From RGIG7450 sp045577655 (GTDB lineage Bacteria > Bacillota > Clostridia > RUG12999): a stretch of DNA of 30,257 nt. The notes below the pieces were generated by a model. That model was not told the origin of the DNA, did no database searches, and saw only the letters and a list, made by a program, of their open reading frames with translations. Numbering within the stretch: position 1 is the first letter of the stretch; each line of letters opens with the position of its first letter. The translations under genes were made by a program, and so were the position numbers. Below, in pieces: positions 1 through 7,859 of this stretch. The DNA is taken from NCBI GenBank assembly GCA_045577655.1, contig JAZNIU010000038.1, forward strand, positions 1 through 30,257, in the 5' to 3' direction.

Positions 1-1
1 A

Positions 2-595
2 GCAAAAAAAGATGAACAGCAGGAAGCAAAAGATCTTCTTGTTTCCCAACGTTCCTATCTTGACTCTCTTGCCTCCAAGCAGGCAGAAGCAATGAAAGTG
101 CTTGCCGCAGATATGAATGAATATCGTATAGCAATAGCACAGCAAAAGGAAGAGGAAAGAAGACAATCCGGGGCTGTTTCTTCCAATTATTATGTTGCAA
201 ACAAAGGCTCAGGCGAGCTTATGTGGCCCGTCCCCGCAGGCGGATATATTTCAAGTCATTTTGGTTACAGAACAGAGACTGCCATAAACAACCATACCGG
301 TATGGATATTGCAATCGGAATGGGAAATGCTATAGTTGCTGCAGACACCGGTACCGTTGCAAGCGTTGTGACCACAAGCTACGGTTATGGTAAATATCTT
401 ATAATAAACCACGGCAATGGCATGTCCACTCTTTATGCTCACTGCAGCAAAATCTATGCTAAAGTGGGTCAGTCTGTCAGCCGCGGCGAAACAATTGCGC
501 TTATTGGAAGTACCGGCTATTCAACCGGACCGCACCTTCATTTTGAAGTTATTGTAAACGGTAAAAAAGTTAACCCCTACCCTTATGTAAGATAA
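2..595 (+). CDS. M23 family metallopeptidase with coiled-coil N-terminus (5' partial)
   Basis: The reading frame is open from base 2, so the gene begins before the window. The first ~60 visible residues are rich in Lys, Glu, Gln and Ala and look like the end of a coiled coil, as in EnvC/NlpD-like or PcsB-like cell-wall hydrolases. The last ~125 residues are a LytM/M23 domain: a G-Y-R segment, the zinc motif NHTGMD (HxxxD) and the second zinc motif GPHLHFEV (HxH), followed by a short tail. Members of this family cut peptide cross-links in peptidoglycan outside the membrane, or activate amidases if residues are lost; here the visible metal ligands are all present. The secretion signal and the start lie outside the window. 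It ends 19 bases before the next gene on the same strand. Confidence 0.9.
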   Translation, partial: AKKDEQQEAKDLLVSQRSYLDSLASKQAEAMKVLAADMNEYRIAIAQQKEEERRQSGAVSSNYYVANKGSGELMWPVPAGGYISSHFGYRTETAINNHTGMDIAIGMGNAIVAADTGTVASVVTTSYGYGKYLIINHGNGMSTLYAHCSKIYAKVGQSVSRGETIALIGSTGYSTGPHLHFEVIVNGKKVNPYPYVR

Positions 596-614
596 AATAT
601 GAAAGGTATTTTTT

Positions 615-1106
615 ATGGAATTTTTAAAGGCTTCCAAGGAACTGTGGGCATTTTTAATATCTATGGTTCCGGTAATTGAACTCAGAGGAGCTCTGCCCGT
701 TGCACTTGCTTCGGGTGTAAGTCTGCCATTGTCAATTTTTCTGACAGTTCTGGGAAATATGCTTCCAATACCATTTATATTGCTTTTTATAAGACCTCTT
801 TTTAAATATTTCAAAAAACTTGGTGCTCTTCGTAACTTTATCCAAAGACTTGAAGAACGCGCATTTAAAAAATCGGAAAAGGTTTCGAAAAACAATTTCT
901 GGGGGCTTGTCATATTTGTTGCAATTCCCCTCCCCGGCACAGGCGCCTGGACAGGTGCTTTAATAGCTGCTCTTCTTGATATGCGCCTTAAATATGCTCT
1001 TCCAGCTATTTTTGTTGGGGTACTTTTAGCCTCGGTAATCGTCTCCTGTGCATATTTTCTTGTTGTTTCAGGAGCAGCGCCTTTCCTCGAATGGATGTTG
1101 GGGTGA
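615..1106 (+). CDS. COG2426-type small integral membrane protein (putative small multidrug export protein)
   Basis: This 163-residue protein is mostly hydrophobic with about four membrane segments (near residues 10-32, 38-62, 95-118 and 128-155), separated by a basic stretch rich in Lys and Arg around residues 65-90. The pattern VPVIELRGALPVA near the N-terminus and IPLPGTGAWTGALIAALL in the second half are typical of the COG2426 / PF06695 family, annotated as small multi-drug export proteins. The transport role is a family label and weakly supported; related re-entrant-helix proteins belong to the wider DedA-like group. It lies between the M23 gene and a QueG-like gene, with a 6-base gap to the next start, so all are probably co-transcribed. 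Confidence 0.8.
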   Translation: MEFLKASKELWAFLISMVPVIELRGALPVALASGVSLPLSIFLTVLGNMLPIPFILLFIRPLFKYFKKLGALRNFIQRLEERAFKKSEKVSKNNFWGLVIFVAIPLPGTGAWTGALIAALLDMRLKYALPAIFVGVLLASVIVSCAYFLVVSGAAPFLEWMLG

Positions 1107-1112
1107 TTTTTG

Positions 1113-1781
1113 ATGGACGATTTTAAAAAGCAAATTCTTTCAATGGGGTGTCAGGATGTAGGTTTTGCTCTTATTGGCGAAGAAACTTCAACAGAGCTTA
1201 CCGGCACACAAGATTTTAAATATGCTGTTTCAATTGTTGTAAAACTGTCCGATGCTGTTATTGATGGCATAACCGACTCCCCTACCCATGTATATTTTCA
1301 CCATTACAGAACTGTCAACACCCACATTGACAATCTTATTTTAAAGATTGGAATGGAAATTGAAAAAAAGGGGTTTTTGTATATTCCTGTCGCCGCTTCT
1401 CAAAGCATTTCCGGCACACGCGGTTTTTTCCAGCACAAAACTGCCGCACGACTTGCCGGTCTTGGCGGAATAGGCAAAAGCGGTCTTTTTATATCAAAAA
1501 AGTTTGGCCCAAGAGTCAGACTTGGCACAATCCTCACCAATATGCCGCTTAAAACTGATGCACCCTTTGAAGACAATATTTGTGGCAACTGCTCCATTTG
1601 TGCAAAACTTTGTCCTGCTATGGCTATAAGCAGTGAGCCTTACGATTTGACAAACCCCGATAAATCTCTTGACCGGCAAGCTTGCTCCGAATATATGAAA
1701 AAAGCATTCCAGCATATTGGCCGTGGTGTAGTGTGCGGAATCTGTATAAAAAATTGCCCGAAAGGCAAATTCGAAAGGTAG
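1113..1781 (+). CDS. QueG-like 4Fe-4S double-cluster protein, short form
   Basis: A 222-residue protein. The segment LAGLGGIGKSGLFI around residues 110-125 matches the conserved LGWIGK region of epoxyqueuosine reductase-like proteins. It is followed by two ferredoxin-type cysteine sets, CGNCSICAKLCP near residue 155 and CGICIKNCP near residue 208, so two [4Fe-4S] clusters are expected. Full-length QueG proteins are usually well over 300 residues; this one stops right after the second cluster, so the queuosine role should not be assumed. I chose ATG at 1113 rather than the TTG one codon earlier, because a GGGGTG ribosome binding site precedes it at a good distance. Substrate unknown; a cytosolic redox enzyme is likely. 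Confidence 0.75.
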   Translation: MDDFKKQILSMGCQDVGFALIGEETSTELTGTQDFKYAVSIVVKLSDAVIDGITDSPTHVYFHHYRTVNTHIDNLILKIGMEIEKKGFLYIPVAASQSISGTRGFFQHKTAARLAGLGGIGKSGLFISKKFGPRVRLGTILTNMPLKTDAPFEDNICGNCSICAKLCPAMAISSEPYDLTNPDKSLDRQACSEYMKKAFQHIGRGVVCGICIKNCPKGKFER

Positions 1782-1788
1782 TGTTAGT

Positions 1789-3009
1789 ATGATAAATGTT
1801 ATAGGTCTTGGTTACATTGGTCTTCCCACAGCACTTATGCTTGCTTCTCACGGCAACGAAGTTGTAGGAACCGATTATAACAAAGAGCTTGTTGCTACTT
1901 TAAATTCCGGTACTGTCACATTTGAAGAGGACGGGCTTCCTGAGCTTTTTGAAAGTGCGCGTTCAAAAGGAATAACATTTTCAGAAAAATATATTTCTGC
2001 GGATATTTATATAATTGCCGTTCCGACCCCCTACGATAAACAAAGCAAAAAAATTGATGCATCTTTTGTTGTTTCAGCAACAAAAAGCGTTCTTGAAATA
2101 TGTAAAAACAATGCAATTATAATAATAGAATCAACCGTTTCTCCCGGAACTGTTGACAAGTTTGTCCGTCCGGTAGTGTCAGAAAAAGAAGTTCTTTTAA
2201 ACAAAAAAGTTCATCTGGTACACGCTCCCGAACGAATAATACCCGGCAACATGGTGTATGAGCTCAAAAATAACAGCCGTACCATCGGAGCAGACAGCAA
2301 AGAGGTTGCGGAAAAGGTAAAAGATGTTTATGCTACTTTTTGTGACGGCAACATCATTTTAACAGATATCCGTACCGCAGAAATGACCAAAGTTGTGGAA
2401 AACACTTTCCGTGATGTGAACATTGCTTTTGCAAACGAACTTGCAAAAATCTGCCGGTCGGAAAATATGGATGTGTATGAAATAATAAGGATTGCAAACA
2501 ACCATCCGAGAGTAAATATTTTAAGTCCCGGGCCGGGTGTTGGCGGCCATTGTATCTCTGTTGACCCGTGGTTTTTGGTGGGCGATTATCCTGACCTTGC
2601 AAAAATTATTTATTCTGCACGGCAGATAAACGATTCTATGCCACTCTTTGTAATTGACAGAATCTATGATATTATGAAGGAAAATAATATTCAAAGTCTG
2701 GCAGACGTGGGACTCTATGGGCTGACCTATAAGGAAAATGTTGATGACACCCGCGAAAGTCCGACACTTCAGCTGCTAGACTTCTTAAAAGAAAAAAACA
2801 TGTCCGGTATAAAGGTGTATGACCCCTTTGTATGCAAGGATATTGTCCCAAACCAACACCACAATTTTGACAAGTTTCTGGCAGAAACAAAGCTTGTTAT
2901 AATTATGGTTGCACACGATGAAATCAAAAATGCAAAACAAAAACTTGAAAATCATATTTTGTTTGATACACGAAATATAAAAGAATTGTCTGCAGATTAT
3001 TACCTGTAA
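1789..3009 (+). CDS. wecC: UDP-N-acetyl-D-mannosamine dehydrogenase-like nucleotide sugar dehydrogenase
   Basis: A 406-residue protein with the full three-domain layout of the UDP-glucose/GDP-mannose dehydrogenase family. An N-terminal Rossmann motif GLGYIGLP lies at residues 6-13, the segment ESTVSPGT lies near 114-121, and the catalytic loop GPGVGGHCISVDPWF carries the active-site Cys at about residue 255. The HCISVDPWF form is that of WecC-type enzymes, which oxidise UDP-ManNAc to UDP-ManNAcA with two NAD+, rather than that of UDP-glucose dehydrogenases. The usual partner, a UDP-GlcNAc 2-epimerase (WecB), is not next to it. The product would feed a surface polysaccharide or teichuronic-type polymer. 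The start follows the previous stop by 7 bases; a strong hairpin follows the stop. Exact sugar specificity is inferred. Confidence 0.85.
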   Translation: MINVIGLGYIGLPTALMLASHGNEVVGTDYNKELVATLNSGTVTFEEDGLPELFESARSKGITFSEKYISADIYIIAVPTPYDKQSKKIDASFVVSATKSVLEICKNNAIIIIESTVSPGTVDKFVRPVVSEKEVLLNKKVHLVHAPERIIPGNMVYELKNNSRTIGADSKEVAEKVKDVYATFCDGNIILTDIRTAEMTKVVENTFRDVNIAFANELAKICRSENMDVYEIIRIANNHPRVNILSPGPGVGGHCISVDPWFLVGDYPDLAKIIYSARQINDSMPLFVIDRIYDIMKENNIQSLADVGLYGLTYKENVDDTRESPTLQLLDFLKEKNMSGIKVYDPFVCKDIVPNQHHNFDKFLAETKLVIIMVAHDEIKNAKQKLENHILFDTRNIKELSADYYL

Positions 3010-3019
3010 AAAAGGACAT

Positions 3020-3055
3020 AAAGGACGCACATTTAAAATGTGCGTCCTTTTAATT
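3020..3055. terminator. Hairpin terminator between converging transcripts
   Basis: Bases 3020-3034 and 3036-3050 are perfect reverse complements (AAAGGACGCACATTT against its mirror) around base 3035. On the plus strand the arm runs into TTTTAATTTTT, a good intrinsic terminator for the dehydrogenase gene. On the minus strand a run of T follows only after a short GTCC-containing spacer, so termination of the phage cluster there is weaker. The stop codon and the last codons of the holin gene lie inside the right arm. Confidence 0.8.
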
Positions 3056-3467
3056 TTTCTTTTATTTTTGCTAAAATCCCCTGCAGAAATTCAGGTATGT
3101 TCACGCCTATGTCATTTATGTTTTCAAGCAGCGAAATGATTTCGTTACATATCAGCCATACCGCAACACAGCAACCTACCGCAAAGGAATTTCCGATGTT
3201 TATATTCGCAAACTCAGCTGCATATATAATCAGTTTGTCTGTTACCGCACCGACAATAATCAAAAGCCACATACACACCTTTTTTGCTATTCCCCGAAAC
3301 CCTCTTCTGCTGCATATTTTTTCGCCTTTATAATAAGATGCAACTATACCCGTTGTGTAGTCTGCCATATTAAGAAAGAGTAAAATATATACGGGCAGGG
3401 CAAGTGTGCCGAGTTTTGCAGAGATAATGCCTATTACCGTGCTTACTGTCAGTTTTACCTTGTCCAC
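3033..3467 (-). CDS. Phage holin (toxin secretion/lysis, TcdE/Cph1 type)
   Basis: A 144-residue membrane protein with three hydrophobic segments, near residues 16-37, 66-86 and 91-113, and a basic Lys-rich C-terminus. The segment LNMADYTTGIVASYYKGEKICSRRG is typical of the PF05105 holin family, in which a D-x-x-T-G motif follows the first helix and a basic loop comes next. Holins open the membrane to let endolysin reach the wall. The start is GTG at 3467, with AGGAGG just upstream inside the endolysin gene; the two genes overlap by 13 bases. The last codons lie in the convergent terminator hairpin. It is the final gene of the phage cluster, and its intactness suggests that lysis is still under selection. 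Confidence 0.85.
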   Translation of the reverse strand: MDKVKLTVSTVIGIISAKLGTLALPVYILLFLNMADYTTGIVASYYKGEKICSRRGFRGIAKKVCMWLLIIVGAVTDKLIIYAAEFANINIGNSFAVGCCVAVWLICNEIISLLENINDIGVNIPEFLQGILAKIKEKLKGRTF

Positions 3468-4096
3468 TGCTCTTCCCTCCTAATATAGTTTACCGTTTTT
3501 CTTGCAAGATGATATGCATTTTCGTCCTGGCTGAGTTTGTTAAGCCACAGGCTGATATTGCTTAAAATTCCTCTTTCGGAAAGTTCTCCTACAATATCTT
3601 CTACCAGAACAATTTCTTCTACCATATTTTTTTCAACCATCTTCAAAAATCTTTCCCATCCCAAATCAAGCGTTCTGTGAGGGCAATATTTCCCTGAAAA
3701 AAGCTGATGAGGTTTCACTCTGTCCGTCTTCCAGCCGTATTTTTTCAAAATTCTTGCCACAAGCTTTGCAGCATTTTCTTCCGCTTTTAAAAACTTTTCT
3801 CCGCCCGACATGGAATAGCAGATTTCAACTGCAATTCCATACCTGTTTCCTTTGCCGTTTGCACCATCTCCCGCATGCCATGCATTTCTGTTTTCCGGAA
3901 TACACTGGTATATGTTTTTATCATCTACGACATAATGAAAAGATGCTTCATTGCTATTATTTATCATATATTCCGCCTCATTCTCTGCGCTGGCGTCGTT
4001 TGCTGTATTGTGAACAACAACAAATTCAGGCTGCATATCATAGGGGCATTTTGTTTTCCATCTTGTCCCTGAAACAAGCTTTGTTTTAATATCCAT
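3455..4096 (-). CDS. Endolysin, N-acetylmuramoyl-L-alanine amidase (Amidase_2 type)
   Basis: A 213-residue protein. The N-terminal ~150 residues match the T7-lysozyme-like Amidase_2 fold: VVVHNT with a zinc His at 29, FHYVVDD at 53-59, AWHAGDG at 72-78, and a final HxxxxxxxC pair (His130, Cys138 in KYCPHRTL). These give the expected His, His, Cys zinc set. It should cleave the bond between MurNAc and L-alanine in peptidoglycan. The C-terminal ~60 residues are charged and helical, with no recognised wall-binding repeat, and there is no signal peptide, so export would rely on the adjacent holin. The start ATG shares one base with the stop of the small gene before it, indicating coupled translation. 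Confidence 0.9.
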   Translation of the reverse strand: MDIKTKLVSGTRWKTKCPYDMQPEFVVVHNTANDASAENEAEYMINNSNEASFHYVVDDKNIYQCIPENRNAWHAGDGANGKGNRYGIAVEICYSMSGGEKFLKAEENAAKLVARILKKYGWKTDRVKPHQLFSGKYCPHRTLDLGWERFLKMVEKNMVEEIVLVEDIVGELSERGILSNISLWLNKLSQDENAYHLARKTVNYIRREEQWTR

Positions 4097-4260
4097 TATT
4101 CCCCCTGTATTTTAAAAAGATTTTTTATTCTATCAATGACCTCTTCAAGCTTTAGTATCCGTTCATCAACAGTTAGAACATTCTTTAACCTCTCGTCAAG
4201 TTTTTCGTTTATTTCTTCTGTTGTCATATCCAGATATTTACCTTTTACATATTTTTTCAT
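4096..4260 (-). CDS. Small coiled-coil phage protein, function unknown
   Basis: A 54-residue frame with a clear context: its ATG overlaps the stop of the preceding tail gene as ATGA, and its own TAA shares a base with the ATG of the endolysin gene (TAATG). The protein starts MKKYVKGKYLDMTTEEINEK and continues as a charged helix with regularly spaced Leu, Val and Ile, consistent with a short coiled coil. It has no membrane segment. Small proteins at this spot in phages of Firmicutes (XkdX- or XhlA-like positions) link the tail-fibre and lysis genes, but I cannot assign it to a family. The tight overlaps on both sides make it very likely to be a true gene. Confidence 0.7.
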   Translation of the reverse strand: MKKYVKGKYLDMTTEEINEKLDERLKNVLTVDERILKLEEVIDRIKNLFKIQGE

Positions 4261-5243
4261 GCTCTTATCCCCCATAATTCATAAGTTGTGCCCTCAGGGA
4301 ACAGTCTTGTTCCGATTGGATACATTAATATGTTTAAATCACTTATGTAATTGTCAGCAATAGGCTTGCCAATAGTGGTTCCATACTCATAATTGCCAAT
4401 AAGATACGGCTGATTGTTGTTATAAACATTCTGTACTTTTCCTATGCATGAACATATGTTGCCTATTATGGTCAGCTGATGTGTTAATATCCACGATTTC
4501 CCCGTGTCACTATAACGGTACTCACCATCGTCGTAGACCACATTGTTACCCTGAATATATACAAAAGTCCTTCCTTTTTGAAAACCGCTTGTATTTTCAG
4601 GGTTCATTGTAGGAATAACAAATCGGATATAAAGTTCTTTGTACTTACCGCCTTTTAAATCGCAATATACTCTCTGCACATCCTGTTCAAGTGTCACAAC
4701 TTCAATAAGTTGCCATTTGTCGTGGTCATAATCATATACCGCCTTGGCAGAAGGATACTGATTGTCTGTGCTGCCTGAGTCTATTTTATTTACCTTGTTT
4801 GACTTGTCTTCTTTACCGACAATATCCTCTTCAGTCAGATACCCTTTCCCTTCAGCAAACTCATAAGTTTTGGTTATAAGCTGTGTCAAAATTGGGTATC
4901 TGTCGTCCTCTTCAATTCCCTCGTCGCCAAACCCTTCTCTCACCATTGCATATACAAGTTTGGAGGTTATATACCCTCCGTCGCTGTTTAAAAGAGCAAT
5001 TTCAAAATCAACCTGTCCGGGAATGGCATACATATTATTTGGAATAACATATTCCATACCCGGCTTTGTAATTTCTCCTATCACGACAATCCCATCTGCA
5101 CGTTTTGCTTTTACAAGGATTTCGCAATTCTGTTGTGTATTAAACTTAAAAGCATACGCCTTTGTGTCACCCGATGTAAATGTTATATTACTGTCATATT
5201 GACTGTTAACAAAATTTTCTATTGAAATGTTATATGTAATCAT
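4257..5243 (-). CDS. Phage baseplate upper / tail-fibre protein (BppU-like N-terminus)
   Basis: A 328-residue protein. The first ~110 residues, beginning with ITYNISIENFV and containing an FTSGDTKAYAFKF strand, resemble the N-terminal domain of BppU-type baseplate proteins that attach to the distal tail. A middle section around residues 145-175 carries NKIDSGSTDNQYPSAKAVYDY-type sequence, a module common in tail-fibre proteins of gut Firmicutes phages. The C-terminal ~150 residues are rich in Tyr, Gly and Asn and look like a beta-structured receptor-binding part that I do not recognise. The start ATG has a GGAGAGGG ribosome binding site. It probably contacts a host surface polymer; this is inference from position and the fibre module. 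Confidence 0.7.
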   Translation of the reverse strand: MITYNISIENFVNSQYDSNITFTSGDTKAYAFKFNTQQNCEILVKAKRADGIVVIGEITKPGMEYVIPNNMYAIPGQVDFEIALLNSDGGYITSKLVYAMVREGFGDEGIEEDDRYPILTQLITKTYEFAEGKGYLTEEDIVGKEDKSNKVNKIDSGSTDNQYPSAKAVYDYDHDKWQLIEVVTLEQDVQRVYCDLKGGKYKELYIRFVIPTMNPENTSGFQKGRTFVYIQGNNVVYDDGEYRYSDTGKSWILTHQLTIIGNICSCIGKVQNVYNNNQPYLIGNYEYGTTIGKPIADNYISDLNILMYPIGTRLFPEGTTYELWGIRA

Positions 5244-5252
5244 AGCCCTCTC

Positions 5253-6014
5253 CTATCTCATACACATTCCGGCAATGCGAATTTTTTTCATTTCACCGCT
5301 GCCGCGGTTAGACATAGACACCACGCTGAAGACAAGCTGATTCCCGTTTGTATCCACCATAATATCCCAGAGCCGTCCGTTGGCAGAAACCTCTATAGGC
5401 TGCTGTTCCTTGTGAGCATCATTGTATTTTCGCCAAATTATTTTATTTTTTTCCTTCGGAAAAATTTTGCAGTTTATTAACGCTGAATTTGCAAAATCAA
5501 TGCTGATATCTATCAGGCTGCTGTTTATTTTGGGCAGAGTAACCGACCCAATAACCGTTCCGTCACGGGCGTTATCGGCAACAAAAAGTTCGCCTGAAAA
5601 TGATTCAATAAATCTTTCCCCATCTCTTGTTTTAAGCTCTGTAAACTCTCGTTTGTCCGTTATTTCACCTTCTGCTGAAATTTCCGCAAGCATTACATAA
5701 TCACCCGTCGGCTCTGTTTGGGAAACCACTGTTTCACATACCGATGCAAGCTTGTCATTGTACAAATAAACATAGTTTTTCACACCTGTGAGATATTCCA
5801 GTATAACCTTGTCACTATCCACAGCAAGCCTGCAACCCTCTTCAAAAATTGCCTGCCCTTCAGAAATAATTATACTGCCTTCCTGCTCTTTTAAAACTTT
5901 GAGGCTGTCATTGGTTTCTCCAACAACACCTTTCGTCATCAAACTGCTTCTTACAGCATTGATATCCTCTGCACCGTAAAGTATGTTATCTTTAAAATCA
6001 AAACTATATGCCAT
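5253..6014 (-). CDS. Phage tail-tip structural protein, unassigned
   Basis: A 253-residue soluble protein encoded between the Gp37-like tail gene and the BppU-like gene. I chose ATG at 6014 (MAYSFDFKDN), not the two earlier in-frame ATGs at 6020 and 6023, because the AGAGAGG ribosome binding site (6024-6030) lies 9 bases before it and would touch the others. The sequence is mainly beta, with short repeats of hydrophobic and charged residues and a stretch near residues 45-65 (EGSIIISEGQAIFEEGCRL) like tail-fibre connector domains. It overlaps the preceding gene by 11 bases. Position suggests a baseplate or fibre-attachment part; no catalytic motif is visible. Confidence 0.65.
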   Translation of the reverse strand: MAYSFDFKDNILYGAEDINAVRSSLMTKGVVGETNDSLKVLKEQEGSIIISEGQAIFEEGCRLAVDSDKVILEYLTGVKNYVYLYNDKLASVCETVVSQTEPTGDYVMLAEISAEGEITDKREFTELKTRDGERFIESFSGELFVADNARDGTVIGSVTLPKINSSLIDISIDFANSALINCKIFPKEKNKIIWRKYNDAHKEQQPIEVSANGRLWDIMVDTNGNQLVFSVVSMSNRGSGEMKKIRIAGMCMR

Positions 6015-7014
6015 CTTCATCATCCTCTCTGTAATTACTCAAAATTACCTGTCTGCTTTCACTGCCCTTTTCAAAAGCAATGTTTTCTCCTGTTATTTGT
6101 TTTGTCCTTGTTTTCCTGATGTTTCCATAAATATACTGAACCCTCACAATATCACCGACCATATAATCTTCTTGTTCTTTAATGTCAGTAATGCCGGTTG
6201 TAATATTTTCTTTGGAACCGCTTTTTCTAAGAGTGTTTTCGGCTTCTTCTCCTACATAAGTGTCTAAAATGCATTCGGCTCTGTATATCCCCGTTTTCTC
6301 ATGTTTTTTGATATATGTCCAGACCGGGTCGGGAAACTCCCCGTCTGCAAACTCCTGTTCCTGTTCATACCAGCAGGCAGAATAGAATTTGTCGCAATTT
6401 AAAACATATTCGGTATCATACGCATTTTTGTTACCGGCAGAAAGAATAAGGTCTGTTTTTCTTGCCGGAAGGACATTGAAAACCCATCTTTTATTTTTTG
6501 TGTCAAAGAAAATATTGTGTCCGCAGTATTCATTCATCAAAACTTCCGAAACAACATCACTGGTATGGTGATAAGTGTTTCTCCAGAATCCACCGCTTTC
6601 CACCATGCCGATTTTGTCGCCAAGAACAAAGTTTTCCTGGTCATAAAAAGCTTTTTCAACCACATAACGCGCAATGTTTTCAGGAGTAGATACTATGTCC
6701 AGTTCGCTGCTCTTAAAAGCGGGCGTAACCTTTCTTGTCAAAAGCCAGTTGCAGGTTCTTCCGTAAACGGTAAAATCATCACATATTCTTATTCCTGTTA
6801 CAATCCCCTGTAAAGTCCCCTGAACCACAACAGGAATTTTGTCATTTTCAAAATCAAAATTATTCATTATGATTTCAGCCGCTTCAGTTTCCGGAAGCAT
6901 ATGTATTTCAAAGTTGCCTACATCGTTGAAATGAACTGACCAGTTAGAAGAAATAACTTTATTTTCTATATGAATAAGATTAAAATTGCTGTCGTATATT
7001 CTGACGTCTTCCAC
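6004..7014 (-). CDS. Siphovirus ReqiPepy6 Gp37-like tail protein
   Basis: A 336-residue protein that fits the PF14594 (Gp37-like) family found directly after the distal tail protein in many siphoviruses of Gram-positive bacteria. Its start, VRIYDSNFNLIHIEN, and the early WSVHFNDVGNFEIHM segment are typical, and the C-terminal portion contains the GDIVRVQY strand seen in tail-hub proteins. It probably forms the tail hub or tail-associated baseplate ring. The start is GTG at 7014, sharing one base with the TAG of the previous gene and preceded by GAGAGGGG. The coding frame is uninterrupted. I see no peptidase or lysin domain in it, unlike the long Tal proteins of many phages. Confidence 0.75.
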   Translation of the reverse strand: MEDVRIYDSNFNLIHIENKVISSNWSVHFNDVGNFEIHMLPETEAAEIIMNNFDFENDKIPVVVQGTLQGIVTGIRICDDFTVYGRTCNWLLTRKVTPAFKSSELDIVSTPENIARYVVEKAFYDQENFVLGDKIGMVESGGFWRNTYHHTSDVVSEVLMNEYCGHNIFFDTKNKRWVFNVLPARKTDLILSAGNKNAYDTEYVLNCDKFYSACWYEQEQEFADGEFPDPVWTYIKKHEKTGIYRAECILDTYVGEEAENTLRKSGSKENITTGITDIKEQEDYMVGDIVRVQYIYGNIRKTRTKQITGENIAFEKGSESRQVILSNYREDDEDGI

Positions 7015-7859
7015 TAATATATCCCCTCTCTGTAGAGGTTTTTTGAGCTACACACAACATTCACTGTTTCGCCCTCGTTAAACACCGATACATTTATTTT
7101 GTTTTCACCTGGAAAAAGCTGAAAATCGTTTAAAAAAGTGTCGTCCGATATAAGAGAAATAATGTTTCCCCTCAAGGAACTTGTTATTTTCCTTTTAGGA
7201 ATGTCAATGGTAATCTTTTCATTTTCTTCTGTTTCGGTAATAAGCTGTATCTTCTGACCGCTTGTTTTGTTTTCGATGAGAATACCGTCTTTTCTCCCAG
7301 GCAAATCTTCCTTTCCGATATTGTAGATATAAATAACCGGGTCGGTTGGAAGGTCTCCGTTATTCATAGCAGTGGTCTCTGTTGTTTTTCTTGAGAAAAT
7401 ACAGGGAAAAATTATGGTGTTTTTTATCAGTTTTTCTCTGTCATAGGCCGACCATTCAATTCTTTCCATATCTGTAAAATAAGGTTCATCCGCCACAAGC
7501 GTTAAGACAAAGTTCATAAAAATTCCTTTTCGTACGCCGTCGGCAAGTTTTACCTGATTACAGAATATTTTTCTTTTTCTGTCATTAAAATCAAGTACAA
7601 GTTCTCCGCTTAGGCCTAAAACCTTAAAAAATTTAAGCATTTCTTCCCTGTTTGCCATCTTTAAATCACCGCTTATGACAATTGTTCTGGGACAGGCTGT
7701 TTTGGACAAGGTTCTGTGACCGTCCCTACCCGCAAAGGAAACTGTTTTATATTCCTCTTCGGCGTTACCAAGCCCTGTCACTCCGGTAACCCTGACGCTG
7801 CCACTGCCTCCAAAAAACAAATCCACTCTGCCAAGTTCATTTTCAAAATACATTTTCAT
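7014..7859 (-). CDS. Distal tail protein (Dit, siphovirus tail component family)
   Basis: A 281-residue protein. The first half matches the Dit/PF05709 pattern: an N-terminal strand with a GSGSVRVTGVTGLG segment, then FAGRDGHRTLSKT, ITISGDLK-like and LGLSGELVLDFNDRKRKIFC segments that form the ring domain, then VADEPYFTD (often ADPYFY in the family). The second half is a beta-sandwich-like extension. Dit forms the hexameric ring joining the tail tube and the tail tip. The start ATG overlaps the stop of the tape-measure-like gene as ATGA. Length is usual for the family. Its intactness and correct position support a real tail-tip assembly. Confidence 0.8.
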   Translation of the reverse strand: MKMYFENELGRVDLFFGGSGSVRVTGVTGLGNAEEEYKTVSFAGRDGHRTLSKTACPRTIVISGDLKMANREEMLKFFKVLGLSGELVLDFNDRKRKIFCNQVKLADGVRKGIFMNFVLTLVADEPYFTDMERIEWSAYDREKLIKNTIIFPCIFSRKTTETTAMNNGDLPTDPVIYIYNIGKEDLPGRKDGILIENKTSGQKIQLITETEENEKITIDIPKRKITSSLRGNIISLISDDTFLNDFQLFPGENKINVSVFNEGETVNVVCSSKNLYREGIY

